64,000 nucleotides of DNA. Origin: Mastigias papua (Eukaryota; Cnidaria; Scyphozoa; Rhizostomeae; Mastigiidae). Below the pieces are notes generated by a model. The model was not told where the DNA came from and did not search any database. It worked only from the letters and a program-made list of their open reading frames with translations. Positions 52,783-64,000 of the stretch are shown here, piece after piece (positions within the stretch are counted from its first letter, which is position 1; the number at the start of each line of letters is the position of its first letter). The position numbers were made by a program, and so were the translations under genes. The stretch is from positions 12,083,030 through 12,147,029 of the forward strand of contig OZ025275.1 in the NCBI GenBank assembly GCA_964019165.1, written 5' to 3'.

Positions 52783-53519
52783 GACCCCGTTTACACGGGA
52801 TCGCATAGAGATCGGATCCAAAGCTATCCGGATACTTTCGGATCCGATCCATTTTTGTGATAGGGTTTACATGGGATCGGATCCAAAACTGTTTGCGTTT
52901 ACACGGGATCGGATCCATATGGACCCGTTCTGTATTTAAGAACATCGCGCAGGCGCATTTAAGTTTTAAGAGAAGTTTGGCGCCAATGTCTTTGTCCTGC
53001 TTGTTTGTGCTTGTGTGCTCACCTGAATTCTGCATATAATGTCTCAGTCAGAAAATAAATCGAAGTTTTTCAAGTGGACAGAGGAAGAGGAGGCTTTGCT
53101 GTTGAAAGTAATTCATGTTGAGAAAAAACAACATGCTAACTGCATACAGGCAGAGAAGTAAGATGAAATTGACATCATAATTCTCACAGCAACTTTCAAA
53201 CTTCGAAATGCATCCATGGTGTTTACCTTCCCTATCTCTGAATCTTAGCGCCAAACTGATGCCATGTTGCTTTTGCCCCAATTCCACAAGAATTTCAACC
53301 TCATTTCCTATCCGTACACAATTGGATCCGATCTACCCGTTTACACGGGATCTAAAAGTATTCGGATCCAAAAGTATCCACTTTTGGAAGTGGATCCAAA
53401 AGTGTTCGGATAGCAGATCCAAAAGGATACGGATACACATGGTCCCGTGTAAACGCAAGGCCTATCCGTACCTATATCTATCCGGATAGTTTTGGATCCG
53501 ATCCCGTGTAAACGGGGTC
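52783..53519 (+). mobile_element. PIF/Harbinger-like non-autonomous element, TTA target duplication
   Basis: The ends are GACCCCGTTTACACGGGATC and the inverse at 53500-53519. TTA triplets flank both ends (52780-52782 and 53520-53522), as for Harbinger transposons. Many GGATCCGAT/TATCCGGAT subterminal repeats occur in both halves. The core holds a 40-codon Myb/SANT-like remnant. Confidence 0.85.
53039..53161 (+). pseudogene. Myb/SANT-like N-terminal fragment from a Harbinger element
   Basis: A 40-codon frame, ATG to TAA, reading SENKSKFFKWTEEEEALLLK, matches the start of the Myb/SANT-type DNA-binding protein that PIF/Harbinger transposons carry besides their transposase. It is cut off after about one helix, so DNA binding is unlikely. 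Its presence supports the superfamily call of the surrounding element. Confidence 0.6.
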
Positions 53520-53522
53520 TTA

Positions 53523-55755
53523 CTTTTAGCAGCAATCAAAAGGGAATGGTGAGAAGTACCAGAAGAGGCTATCTGGTTTCAATGAATCCGAGCACAGCAG
53601 GGGTCCGTAAAGCTGTTGACTATAATATAGTCCGTCATTTTACGGCCCACAAAGATTACTATTCATCTAAAACATTAAATTCTGTTCTTTCTGCGAAGCG
53701 AGAATTAAAAATTGTTCAAAGTAATTAGCAATCAAACACTGTTGGCAGCTCTGATCTGGTCCGGCAATTACACAATGTCAACTTTTAGGGGGAATTAAAC
53801 CACCTTCCAGCTGCACAAAAATTGTCACCTATGTTTTTCGAAGACTCCACAGTCATACCAACATAGCCATGCAAAAATATTCATATTGGCACTTATCTCG
53901 AGAGGAGCCCATTATCTTGATATAACACAAGGAATTACTTCATCATGGATATATCTAGCATCCAAGCGATGTACGAAGCAACATATTTTTGATATTATAA
54001 GCAGTAATACAGCTGAAAAGTATTGATGACGTTATTAACCTAGGCACTTAGCTAACCTTGAGAGACATTCCCAGCAAAGGATTGTATGCGTGAGTTTTGT
54101 GAAATTACAGACTTTTGCTATCTATAGTCATCTCTAGAGCTTACAATCAAAGCTATTTTGAGAAAATTATTGTCTCTAATAGGATCTTGTAAAGTGCAAT
54201 ATATAGTGACTTTTTCACAGTTTGTCAACGTTTAACTGGGGTTAGTGAAGTTTGTGAACCTATTAAATTGTTGGGAGAAATATTCCTTGCTGTATCTTGC
54301 CATCAACTGTTACTAGGGCAGGTCATCACAGGAGGGATGTTCGCCCTCTTCATAATCAGTGTTCAGAACAAGTTGCCTTTCAAAAACTTCTACTCTCAGT
54401 TATAGCGACATGGCAGGCACGCTGGAGCCGGGGGCTGGGGGACTGCAGCCTTCCACTTTTCTGCTAATGTATGATGTCATAAATGAGGCATTTGATCCAG
54501 ATAGAAACTAGATCTCCTTTTTCCGAATTAAAGCTCACTCATCTTCAAGAAGTACCAGTGGCGGAGTCATCAGGGCCTAATGGAGGTAAATACCCCAAGT
54601 TTTTCAAAGTGTGGTGCTATAGAAGACTGGTCCAAAAGTCTCACATAAATGCAAAGTCAGAAAGGGTCTGTGATCTTGGCTACCTAGCGCTTAATATGAT
54701 CTCATTGCTCTGAAAACGTATTTCTCTATCATTTTACCTGATCTGACAATAATCTTTATAGAGTAGCAAAGAGGTCTATTCAATTTTCTCTCAAACATTT
54801 AAATGATTTCATCTGCCATTTTCTACTTAGACAGGGTGCATATCTATAGTCAAACAGGGCCTACCCCATTGAATTATAGGGTGTGGCAAAATTTTTTCAG
54901 GGGGTCCATAGTCCCTCTCCACTACCGCCATTTGCTGCATACTCTCATATGGACTTGCAACTTATCTCCAAGCCCCCCCCCCCTGTCTCAAAAATATGCT
55001 CCGGTGTCCCTACTTGGTCATTCCTAGAACGTTATATTCAATGTGATTACTTTTCCACTTGCTGAAGTGATGAGCAATGGGGGATATATGTGAGAAGTGG
55101 TCTTCTTATAGACAGTAACTTAGAGATATAGATTTATTTATCTTCGGTAGGGAGTAATAGAGAATCAAATTCCGGGGCTTTGGAAAGAGAATGTACTGTG
55201 ATATAAGGATTCAATGCAAGATGTCTATTTCCTGCTTTCACTCACTTTTACTTTATAATATAAGTTAGGAGTGGACAATCATATTTCCCATGGGGCTACA
55301 TGAGAAACAGAGAGCATTGCAGAGGGTCCAACGAAATAGCTGAACTTAATTCTTTATAGTATTAATCGTATATTTGTGTATGTGAATAAAGAATAACTTC
55401 CAAATATATGGTATGCAGCTTTAGTCCGTTCAAACTGTGCATTTTATACCTCCAATCGACCCTTCATGGGATGCAGCTGGCTGGTCAGAGCTAACCATAA
55501 CAACCGTTCATGGCTCATAAGCCAATAATTTGCCTGTTCTAATATGAGTGCATAATCGAAGTCTTTATCTAAACTTGGAAATTAGTAATGGGTGTGTTAA
55601 CCAGCTTTTTGTAAAGAGAAGGACTAAAAAATGTTGAGCAGAATGGAAGTACTGTAGCAGATTTTTAGATATTTGTAGTTACTAGAGGCGATGTGATTAC
55701 AGAAGTCGTGGAATTTAAAGCTTTCCTTGTTTGCAACCACAAGTAAATTGACTTA
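53523..55755. other. Stretch without recognised features
   Basis: No domain or transposon end was recognised. A C-homopolymer lies near 54975. Short open frames show no family signature. Confidence 0.45.
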
Positions 55756-58700
55756 TCACTTGTTTCTAGGGCTACTCAGTAACCCACTTATCTCTCGAAG
55801 CCCAGTTATTTCAGTAGCACTACTATCTTTACCTTCCTTAGCAATTTGCTCCACTGTTTTTTCTGCTGGCTTATCTTCATCTTCTGGTGAGTCAGCGTCA
55901 TCAGATTGACTCACCGTCGAATCCTTATCATTACCTATGGTTTGGTCACTGTCATCATTAATAGCTGCCTCTTCTCCTTCTGCATTGCCCTTTTCTGATG
56001 AATTTTCGAGACCTAAGATTGAAAAAGACTCAGCTGAAGCATTAGCAAACTCCAATTTTGTGGGAAATTAAGGGAAAAGAAGCACATACATATACGTTTC
56101 CATTGGCCTAGCAATCGTAGAAATGCAGAATTTTGAGATGTGAAAATGAATGTTGTACACAGCCGTGAAATCCATCTGCCTTAAATTGAGCATATGACAG
56201 TGATTAGTATTGTTAATAAAAGTATTTTCTTATTTGGTGGAAATTGCGAAGATGAATGAAGATACCATAAAGTACTCTGTATTGTAACAAAGTCACAGTG
56301 GTACATGAATCACTTTAGCATCAAAAGAGCCAAGTGGAATTGAGAGAGTGAGAGGTAGCTAAAATCACCATTGGGACAAGGTTCTAGAGTGCAAACCTGA
56401 TTTCGTCATGAAAATCAATTTTAATTACTGCAGAACAGTTGAAAAGCTAGCCAAATGCTTTATAATAAAGTTGAAATCAACATTAAAATGTTCTAAAACT
56501 ACATATATTTGCTATCACGCTTAAGTACTCTATTACCTATATAATGAAAATTGCAACTCTATTATGAAAGACAGAAACAATACGAAGAGAAAGAGTTATA
56601 TCATTTGAGACAACTGTCATTTCGCCGACACATCCCTTTCGACATATTTCATTATCAAGGACTATTCTAGTAAACGTTTCCGATTCATTTTCGGGATCCA
56701 TCGTAATCACGAATGTCAACAGAGAAAGCGAACTGATGGTTCAAGGAATGTTATCTCATACAATGCGGCTGTTTCTCTGGCCTATTATCTTCCCTTTGAA
56801 TCTTGAATCAGTATAGACATCATGTGACTGGAATCTGGATGGTTATTTGCTCGTTACACATGACTGGAGAACAAATTACCTTAAATTTTGCTCTCAAATT
56901 TGAGCAAATTCTACTTAAAAATACTCTTTGAATCTGTGAAATTGGCATTGATACAGTTGTTCATTCACAGAACCACTCAAATCAGATGATAACAAATTTA
57001 AGTAGATATTCTTCAATAATGAGTGTCATATCCAATTTGTCGGCAATTTGTAGGCCCTACACCCTCAGAAGAAAGTTTATAGCTATGGCCCTGCTGCTAG
57101 TAGCGATTACAAAAAGCATGCGTTTGATAAAATGAAACGCTGTGCAAAGTAACATGGCGAATAATGCAGAATGATTTAATATCATACCAAGGTTTCGATG
57201 AAAAGGAGCTCCTTAGTGAAGACGACTCTGGTGTCAGCAGAGATTCAGCTTGAGAAACTCCACTGCGAGTTTATGTACATCAAGAACTTAACTCAAGTCC
57301 TAATTCAAAGATGACAACAAAAGCGAACTACATTATCACAGAAGAAGCTAAGAGATAAAGACTTCATGTACTTATCTCCATCAAAATAAAAACGGATATT
57401 GAAGACTTGCATTTGCATTGCAACTGATTGCTAATTTTGAAATTCATTTTCAACCAAATGAAAGGAGTATGGTAGTGCTACTGTTACAAAATTCTATTGA
57501 TCTACAACCACAAGGTCCCAGCTAGTTTAACTTAAGCTATAGCAAAGAGACAGAGAATAGAAAGTTAAAGAAGGCATAGCACTAGATTTTTTAAAAGCCC
57601 TAAGAAAGTGAGCTGACTTGGGCAGCAACCTGTATTGTACAAAGCACTGTTTACTGGTTTTGTCCAAATGTCAGCAAAGGTCAGTGCCATTTTCACGGCA
57701 GCTTCAAACAGTAAAAGAGTAAGGATTAGTCAACCTCAGGCGAGAATTTTATCAACTTACAGTTAATTCTATTTGATATGGATCTCAGGTGATAATAATA
57801 TAAACAAAGAAATGGACCGCAGAATATGATTTGAAGGCGGAATCTGATCGTCACTTAAGCATTCTAATCCATAGAGTACGGTGGCTTCATGATAAGTTAG
57901 ACGAGGTTACAAGATAATGAAAAACAAGACATACAAGTTCTCATATTTAAAGCCGTTGAACTTTGGTAGTAAAAGATATTGTGTGCCATACTAGGATATA
58001 ACCATATTTGAAGCAAAGACTATACATAATGAAAATGCCCAGATTGCTTCTTGAACCATGAGCACGAACGAGGTGAACCAAGCATGAGTTATAATTGATT
58101 AGATGGTTTCTGAGCTGTGGGCATTTGTTGCAAAGTAGCAAGCAAGTGCTTAATCGGAAATAATATCGATTCTTTTAAGTGCTTTAATTGTTTTTCTCAA
58201 TCTTCATATGTACTTGACTAGCTAGGAATTGGAAGGGAATTGTCTCAAGCATTCAAGTGACCATAGGCTGGAGATGTTGTCTACTGAGAGGCATTAGGCT
58301 CTGGAAACCTTCAGCCATTACGTCATAATGTTCCAACATATTTGGCTGGGGTTGCAAATACTGGTTACACAGCTGTAAGAATTGGAGACAGAAACACCCC
58401 AATTTTTGTATAGCTAACTTTGTGGCGTCTCCTGAATTTTTCACTAAGAGAATTTCCCTTTACATCAGGTCAGAGCCTGCTAGAATCTCCTGAAGTCCAT
58501 ATTACCTCATCATTCTCTCTGTCTAGTACCTATCTTTCGATACCGTTGGCTTCGGTAGAGGGCGTCCTGTGTTTACCATGTAACTTTTACTATGCAACAT
58601 GGTGTCACTTGTATGGTGAGTTTCCCACTCCTCACAGTGATGCCAAGATTCTTGTTTCTACTACTAGGTAACAACTTCTTTTCAAGAAGCTGAATTGAAT

Positions 58701-61700
58701 GAGGCTAATCAAATTTCAGCGCAGAGAAGGCATAGAGTTAACGAGAGGATATCCAAAAAGCAAGCCCTTTAGTGTGCTTATAAAAAAGTCCGATGCATGC
58801 AAACAGAATCTATCGTCACCCTCACGGCCATCATTAGTGTCACAATAAAAATATAGATGTTAGCTATGATTATCAAACAGGGCACTTTTTAGCATATTAA
58901 CTACAATCTTTGACATAACATAATGAGACTACCAAAAAAACTTAAAGTAGAACTACCAATTCCTAAAATACAGCTTCATACAACAGTAGTTGACCCCCCG
59001 TTGGGTCATATGATAAGGAATGATCGGGAAATGGCTCCATGTCATTTGGTTAGCATTGAGTTAGGGGGGGTGTGAAAGCAATGCCAATATTTCAAGTAGA
59101 GTGTAGCACTCTTTAAGATTGTTCATGTAGAAGGAGCGTGTGATTTTTCTCTCTGAATGTGAAATATGTGCTGCCTACTTTCTACAAATGTGTCTGTAGG
59201 GCGTGGTCACAGAGTTTCCCACATCTTTGTGGCTGTTTTTGAGCAATTTCCCCAATATTGGGAATTCCCTGAAAAATACTATGTAGTCAAGACATCAACA
59301 ATTACAGAGATAGTTCAATATAATTTTACATTGTCAGCCTAAGTTCAAATTCCTTTTAAGTTAACAAATAATTCATGTAGCCATTGCTTTAAACTTAATT
59401 AAAACCAGCTTCTGCTACAATCTAATCAAGGTTACCCTTAATATACACATACAGTGATGCTAAATCTAAGAGAGAATTCTTTCTAGACAAACCACCTTAC
59501 TATGTATAGCATAGGTTCCAAATCTTAATTGGTTGATAGATCTGATCACATGTAAATGTGATCAGCCAGTCAACATTTGAAACCTATGCTACTGTGTATG
59601 TAATATTTGTCTATGTTCAAATAAGCCAAAATCTACTATAGAAATCTCACAACTTCTCATAGAACTTGAAATCTTTTCAGTTATCTCCTGCAAACCTCGT
59701 CATTTTCTGAAAGAAGCAAAATAACTATAGATCATTTTCCTCCCATCATATTGCTATGCTCACATTACTCCATTTTCATTTTGATACGTGTTTGCTCCTA
59801 TAATCGTAGCTGTTTTCCTTCTCTGCTCACACTACTCCGTCTTCAGACAGAAATGGATACCTATCAACTGGTACACACATTTGTCCTCAAAACGCATCTG
59901 CTTGGAGGCTTCTTTTATATGATGCTGTTAGTAGCGTCTTCAAATTCTTACGTTTTTGGTGCTCACACTTCAGAGTTGCGTTGTTGGTTAGCTTCGTTTC
60001 CATTTAGCTCCGCTTTTATCATCTTATCATCCTTTTCATTTAGCTCCGTTTATGGGGTGGACTAATGTGAACGCAAAGTCAAAAACGAAGCTGAGCAGAT
60101 CTGTTTTGTCTAAAAACAGAATATTGACAAAGGTGCCCAAGTCTAACTCAAATAGAAGAATAATAATTTTGGAAACATTTCCTTAAGCATGAAAAATTCC
60201 TCTTAAAACAGAAAATGGTGCTATTAACTACCCTATTCACTGACCTTATGTATGTCAGTGCAGCCAATTGCCTTAGATGAAATAGAGAGATAAAAGAAAA
60301 ATACTAAAAGTTCAATTTGGGAATGATAGCCATGACGAGCAGCATTGCAGATAAATCAGAAAGAATAGTCAATTTTCATTTGTGTAATGCCATCGACACA
60401 TTCATTATATTAACATACCAGTTACATCTACATACCAGTTAATTATTGACACATCATGTAGACCTATACAGAATGTTTCAGGATAGCTTATCCCATCCTC
60501 AGCAAATGATTCAGAAAAATATGGGCGCTTTTAAATAATCCCTTAGGTCCTATGTTGCAGCCTCTTACTAGCAATCAGTATACGGTTAATAATTATTTCT
60601 CATTTGTTAAGGAATTACTAACACTAGCTTTCCTCATAGTACTGTCATGGTCAGCTTTGATGTTTCAAGTTTTTTTACCAATATTCCTCTTGAGGAGACA
60701 GTTAGTATTATTTTGGATAGCCTCTCTAGTGAAACTGATATATTTACCCTTAATGGTTGTTCTTTAATAGGTCTCATTTCAAGAAACTTCTTGAATTTGC
60801 TGTCAAAGATAATAACTTTATTTTCAATAATCAGTTATACAAACAGATCGATGGTGTAACTATGGGTTATCCACTAGGGCCTGCTTTTGCTAATTTCTCT
60901 ATATGCACTATGGAAAAGGACTTTCTTTCCAACTGTCCTTCTGACTTTAAACTTTTACTATACCGCAGGTATGTTGATAATGCTTTCTGCATATTTGAGA
61001 ATGATACTCAGGCTTAATGGTTCCTTCGGTATTTAAATCGTCAACGCCCAATTTACTCACGAAAGTGAGGATAGTAGCTCTTTGCCGTTCCTGGACGTAT
61101 TAGTCACTCACTCTGATAATGGATTTTCTGCTAATTTTAGTCGAATAATAGAGTAAAAATAGAGTAAAGAAATAATAGAGTAAAAATCGTTTACTAGGTT
61201 ATATACTAAAGTGGGACTGAATATTTTATTGTTAAGACGTGTAGCAAGAAGTAAGTCACAGTGAAGATTAGAATAGAGCGGGAAGACAAATTTATAGGAG
61301 AAAATGGGAGCTAGTGCCCCCAAGCCTCTTAGTAATGTCGTGCCTGTTATGACATGCACGGAGTGGTTTGGTATGTCTGTTATATTGACTTACCTTGTCA
61401 GCACTTACCAACGATTGCTTTAAGAGAATAGTTACACCATTACTCGCATGTGATTGACTAGTGAAACAATGCTATCCTATTCATTTGCAAGTTTTGAATA
61501 AACTTAAAGGGTGTGGTAATTTTATTTGGATGCATTCTCATTTGGATAATAGGCCTTCAGTTTGTGTTTAAATGCAGCCATCTTTTGAATCCACAAGAAA
61601 AGATCTAGTTCTCACCACTTTAGTGAACTATTTCTTTTGACAAATGATTTTGTGATAGGACAAAATAATCTTCAGTAGCTATTTTTGGGGGCGAGGTATA

Positions 61701-63325
61701 AAAAAGTGAAATCAGTTGTTTCCGATTAGTGTAGGTCCTGGATGTACAGAGTGATTCATATTTGTTGAAATATTAGTTTTCGACAGCCCTCAATTCCACA
61801 GTATTGCTACTGAAGTCAATACTCTTTAAGAGCGAACACGAATTACCACATTCCTTCGTAACATTACTTTTACTGCTTGTAACAGTGTGTTTGGAGATCT
61901 AAATTAACCAGTAAAGCTGAAATCACGCCATTAAAAAGTTACAGTTAATAGTAAACATTGAAATAATGCATTGGTAGAAAATCAGGCTTTTTATGCAAGC
62001 AGGTTGTGTTCATAATCTGCGTACGTTTAGATAAGAACAGAAGAATAAGATGATGTCCAAAAGTATCTTTGCTGTACGTCTGCTATTTGATCTGTACTGC
62101 ATTCATCATGATGATAAATCTGATAAAATTACACTATTCATGATGCTGGCACAAATGAAAACGATAGCCCAGGAGATTCTAATTGAAGGGGTTCTACTGA
62201 GCGAAAGTTACCGGAGCAAAATGGTCTATGTGGCGTCATTGTTGATAAGATAGCGATTTTGTTTAGTTTATTGATGTTGATGGAGTTCTGCTGCATATTT
62301 GTGATCAAGATTCTGATGCAAATTCAAAGCCGTTGTTTACCAATAGTGCAAAGCCTAGTGTAAAATGTGTGCTCATGCAAAAACCAACGTCAAGAAGGTG
62401 ATAGCAAGAATCAACTTCACCAAGCATAACTGGGTTATTCATATGAATGGTGAATTTTCCCTTAGTCGGTATTCTGGCTACACAATGTTTCAAGCTACAC
62501 AATGTTTCAAGCTTTGAGCTTGCGGGGCAGTCGAGTTGGAGATCAGTACTGGGAGAGAAAAGATGGCCACTTCGAGCATATTTGAAAATTGGCAAAAGGC
62601 GTTGTTAGTACATCACTTGTTGCCTCCAGCGAAACAACTCTTCTCTACCCTTCACCTTAAACTGGAAGTAATGAAACAGTGTATTTTCTTCAATTTGTCA
62701 TTTAGACATATTCTCAGAGAACTATGAGGTTGTAAGTAAAGAGAAAGGAAAGCGATTTCACCAGAATATAAAAGTAAGATGTGAGTGCCACAAAGGGTGA
62801 TCAGGTAAACGCGTGTCATAGATTACTGTTCGAATATAAATAAAGATATGATTGTAGAGTAATTTTAGCAATCTAGATTAAGAAATTGTTTACATAGGAA
62901 CTTATTTTCTCTTTAACATTACGTTTTCGGTGTGTTAATGTTTGTGACATGATTATTCCCTTTAATGCACAATTTTTCGTTTCTTTCATTATAAAATTCA
63001 AAGTTTGATATAAAAAATGCCCTACGTCACTGTCGCAGTCCATATCTCAAAAACGAAAGGGCAATCCGTTTAAATTGAAGCGAGTTTTAGAATCAGCAAC
63101 ATCGAAATAACATATTGTAGCTGAAATGTCCCTGGCGATGACAGATCAAAAATTGTTTTTGTTATCCATGTGACCTTCCTACACCCACTGCAAAGACATT
63201 AAAAATGCTGAAAGTTGCTTTTATGGTTAAGACAAAAGAAAACATGGTGCAGTTACAAGAATCTTACCATAGTTTAATGCAATGATGGAGAGAGCCACCA
63301 AAGCGATAAGAGCCAAATGTCTCAT
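55756..63325 (-). CDS. Small secreted acidic protein, two-exon model
   Basis: The first exon 63325-63268 encodes MRHLALIALVALSIIALNYG, a clear signal peptide, and ends at a consensus donor (G/GTAAGA) in phase 1. The last exon, 56012-55756, starts after TTTTTCAATCTTAG, also in phase 1. It encodes an 86-residue acidic Ser/Asp/Glu-rich chain (SEKGNAEGEEAAINDDSDQT, SQSDDADSPEDEDKPAEKT) ending SSPRNK. Together they give about 105 residues with no cysteine. Expected fate is secretion; an acidic secreted protein could act in mineral or matrix binding or as a peptide precursor, but no family is recognised. The 7.2-kb gap may hold more exons: a segment at 56700-56550 (DNEICRKGCVGEMTVVSNDI) looks coding, but its splice sites were not resolved. 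A PLE remnant lies inside the intron on the opposite strand. Confidence 0.5.
56056..59508. other. Putative intron of the minus-strand secreted gene, mostly featureless
   Basis: Besides the open segment near 56700-56550, the minus strand has a 63-codon frame at 58444-58253 with a possible acceptor (CAATTCTTACAG) and the ending LSRQHLQPMVT before a stop. Neither is assigned. No transposon end was recognised here. Confidence 0.35.
59509..59589. mobile_element. 81-bp foldback MITE with TA target duplication
   Basis: Almost the whole element is one imperfect palindrome: GCATAGGTTCCAAAT... against ...ATTTGAAACCTATGC, with TGATCACAT/ATGTGATCA flanking the central GTAA. TA lies on both sides (59507-59508 and 59590-59591). 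Mariner-type MITEs fit this form. Confidence 0.75.
60520..61640 (+). pseudogene. Penelope-like element remnant, reverse transcriptase region
   Basis: Shifting frames give PLE RT pieces: FDVSSFFTNIPLEETVSIIL, FKKLLEFAVKDNNFIFNNQL, YKQIDGVTMGYPLGPAFAN and LLYRRYVDNAFCIFEN. The catalytic YVDD is YVDN (60970-60981), so this copy is inactive. No GIY-YIG part was recognised. It lies sense to + and antisense to the minus-strand secreted gene. Confidence 0.85.
61650..63267. other. Stretch without recognised features, next to the signal-peptide exon
   Basis: The minus strand has an open segment at 62595-62305 with several cysteines and a 17-bp tandem duplication (CTTGAAACATTGTGTAG). Its phase does not join the 63268 donor, so it is not added to the model. 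Confidence 0.35.
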
Positions 63326-64000
63326 CTTGCTCTGTTTGGCCGCTATTCTCTATCTTCTTTACGACATTAAACCAAGTGTTTATGAATTAACTCATTCTTA
63401 TATGCACGTAATGGCCAATCAGACCGTGAAACTTCAGAATAAGTAAGATTGATTGGGAAGTGGCTGACAAATTCCAGTCTTTCATCAATTTTACATTCAT
63501 AGTCTTTCCTGGAATACCTTTAACAAAGGCCCTAACCATTATCTTGGAAACCATCTAAGCGAACTAGCCGTATGTCTGAATAACATTTTGATCCGACTGG
63601 CCATCTTTGCCTAGATTTTATCAGCTCTTCATTTACTGCTTCAAATTCACTATGGGCTCATATTGAGAAACAAGCTGGTGATATGAAGCGCGCACGATGT
63701 ACCATATGTATTTTCATAATTAAATCAAATAGCTTCACTGTAAAACGCAATATTATCTCTCTCAGATCCAGTTGATACAGGATGGTCTCTTAGCTTGTCC
63801 TCCTAATTACAACGGAAAGATTTCAGAACATCTTTTTTATTGCGATATGTATCATACTGCATATTCGGGCCAACGCTAGAATCCTTCCAAAGACTTCTTA
63901 TGTCTGCATTCGGTGATGACTTTAAAGCAATACACAATTCTTTTATAAGAAAAAGTTTATAAGAAAATGAGGCTCAAAAACTAAAATCTTAAGAAAATGT
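63326..64000. other. Upstream of the minus-strand signal-peptide exon
   Basis: Likely promoter or 5' flank of the minus-strand gene. The last 60 bases (63937-64000) resemble 17998-18063 and mark the edge of a dispersed repeat cut by the window end. No other gene is seen. Confidence 0.4.

Noticed and set aside
58253..58444. Minus-strand terminal exon candidate ending LSRQHLQPMVT
   Set aside because: A plausible acceptor exists, but no family match and no phase-compatible upstream exon were found.
62305..62595. Minus-strand cysteine-containing exon candidate for the secreted gene
   Set aside because: Its frame does not match the phase-1 donor at 63268, and it contains a short tandem duplication.

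Overview
This is AT-rich nuclear DNA from an animal. Genes have many short exons with GT-AG introns of about 0.1 to 7 kb, and the introns and spacers are full of transposons and microsatellites. The mix of an Ig/CUB receptor, an RTE-type LINE, CR1-like LINE debris, Penelope-like elements (PLEs) with GIY-YIG nuclease remains, tRNA-derived SINEs and long (TA)n tracts suggests an invertebrate, possibly early-branching (for example a cnidarian or sponge). I cannot name the species from sequence alone.

Left part (about 1-16.6 kb, + strand): one gene encodes a pfkB/ribokinase-family sugar kinase fused to a KdsD/KpsF-like SIS isomerase. Fourteen exons join in phase to a stop at 16615. The N-terminal part of the kinase was not found. 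Its introns hold a 213-bp MITE, a (TATCA)n satellite, a five-copy 100-bp tandem repeat that copies a splice acceptor, a (TA)n-bounded ribozyme-like unit and an old CR1-like LINE.

Middle part (about 17-37.3 kb, + strand): after a spacer with a pogo/Tigger element lies a complete 11-exon gene for a predicted 980-residue single-pass receptor. It has a signal peptide, Ig-like domains, a CUB domain, a Ser/Thr-rich stalk, a transmembrane helix and a tyrosine-rich tail. Three tyrosine pairs in the tail fit the ITAM consensus, so the protein is a good candidate for an immune-type or self/non-self receptor. PLE, SINE and (TA)n insertions fill its introns.

Right part (about 37.3-64 kb): mostly mobile DNA. 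It contains a full-length RTE LINE with an intact 1013-residue ORF and a target-site duplication, an Arg-rich 13-residue-repeat ORF, a Harbinger-like element with a Myb/SANT remnant, a foldback MITE, LINE and PLE debris, and SINEs. A minus-strand two-exon model for a small secreted acidic protein spans 63325-55756. Two open exon-like segments at 41.0-41.9 kb are unassigned.

A recurring theme is that every long (TA)n tract lies next to a CTGATGA or CTGACGA core like those of hammerhead ribozymes and PLE ends. Three loci share a (TA)n - short unique segment - (TA)n layout. No tRNA, rRNA or CRISPR gene was found.
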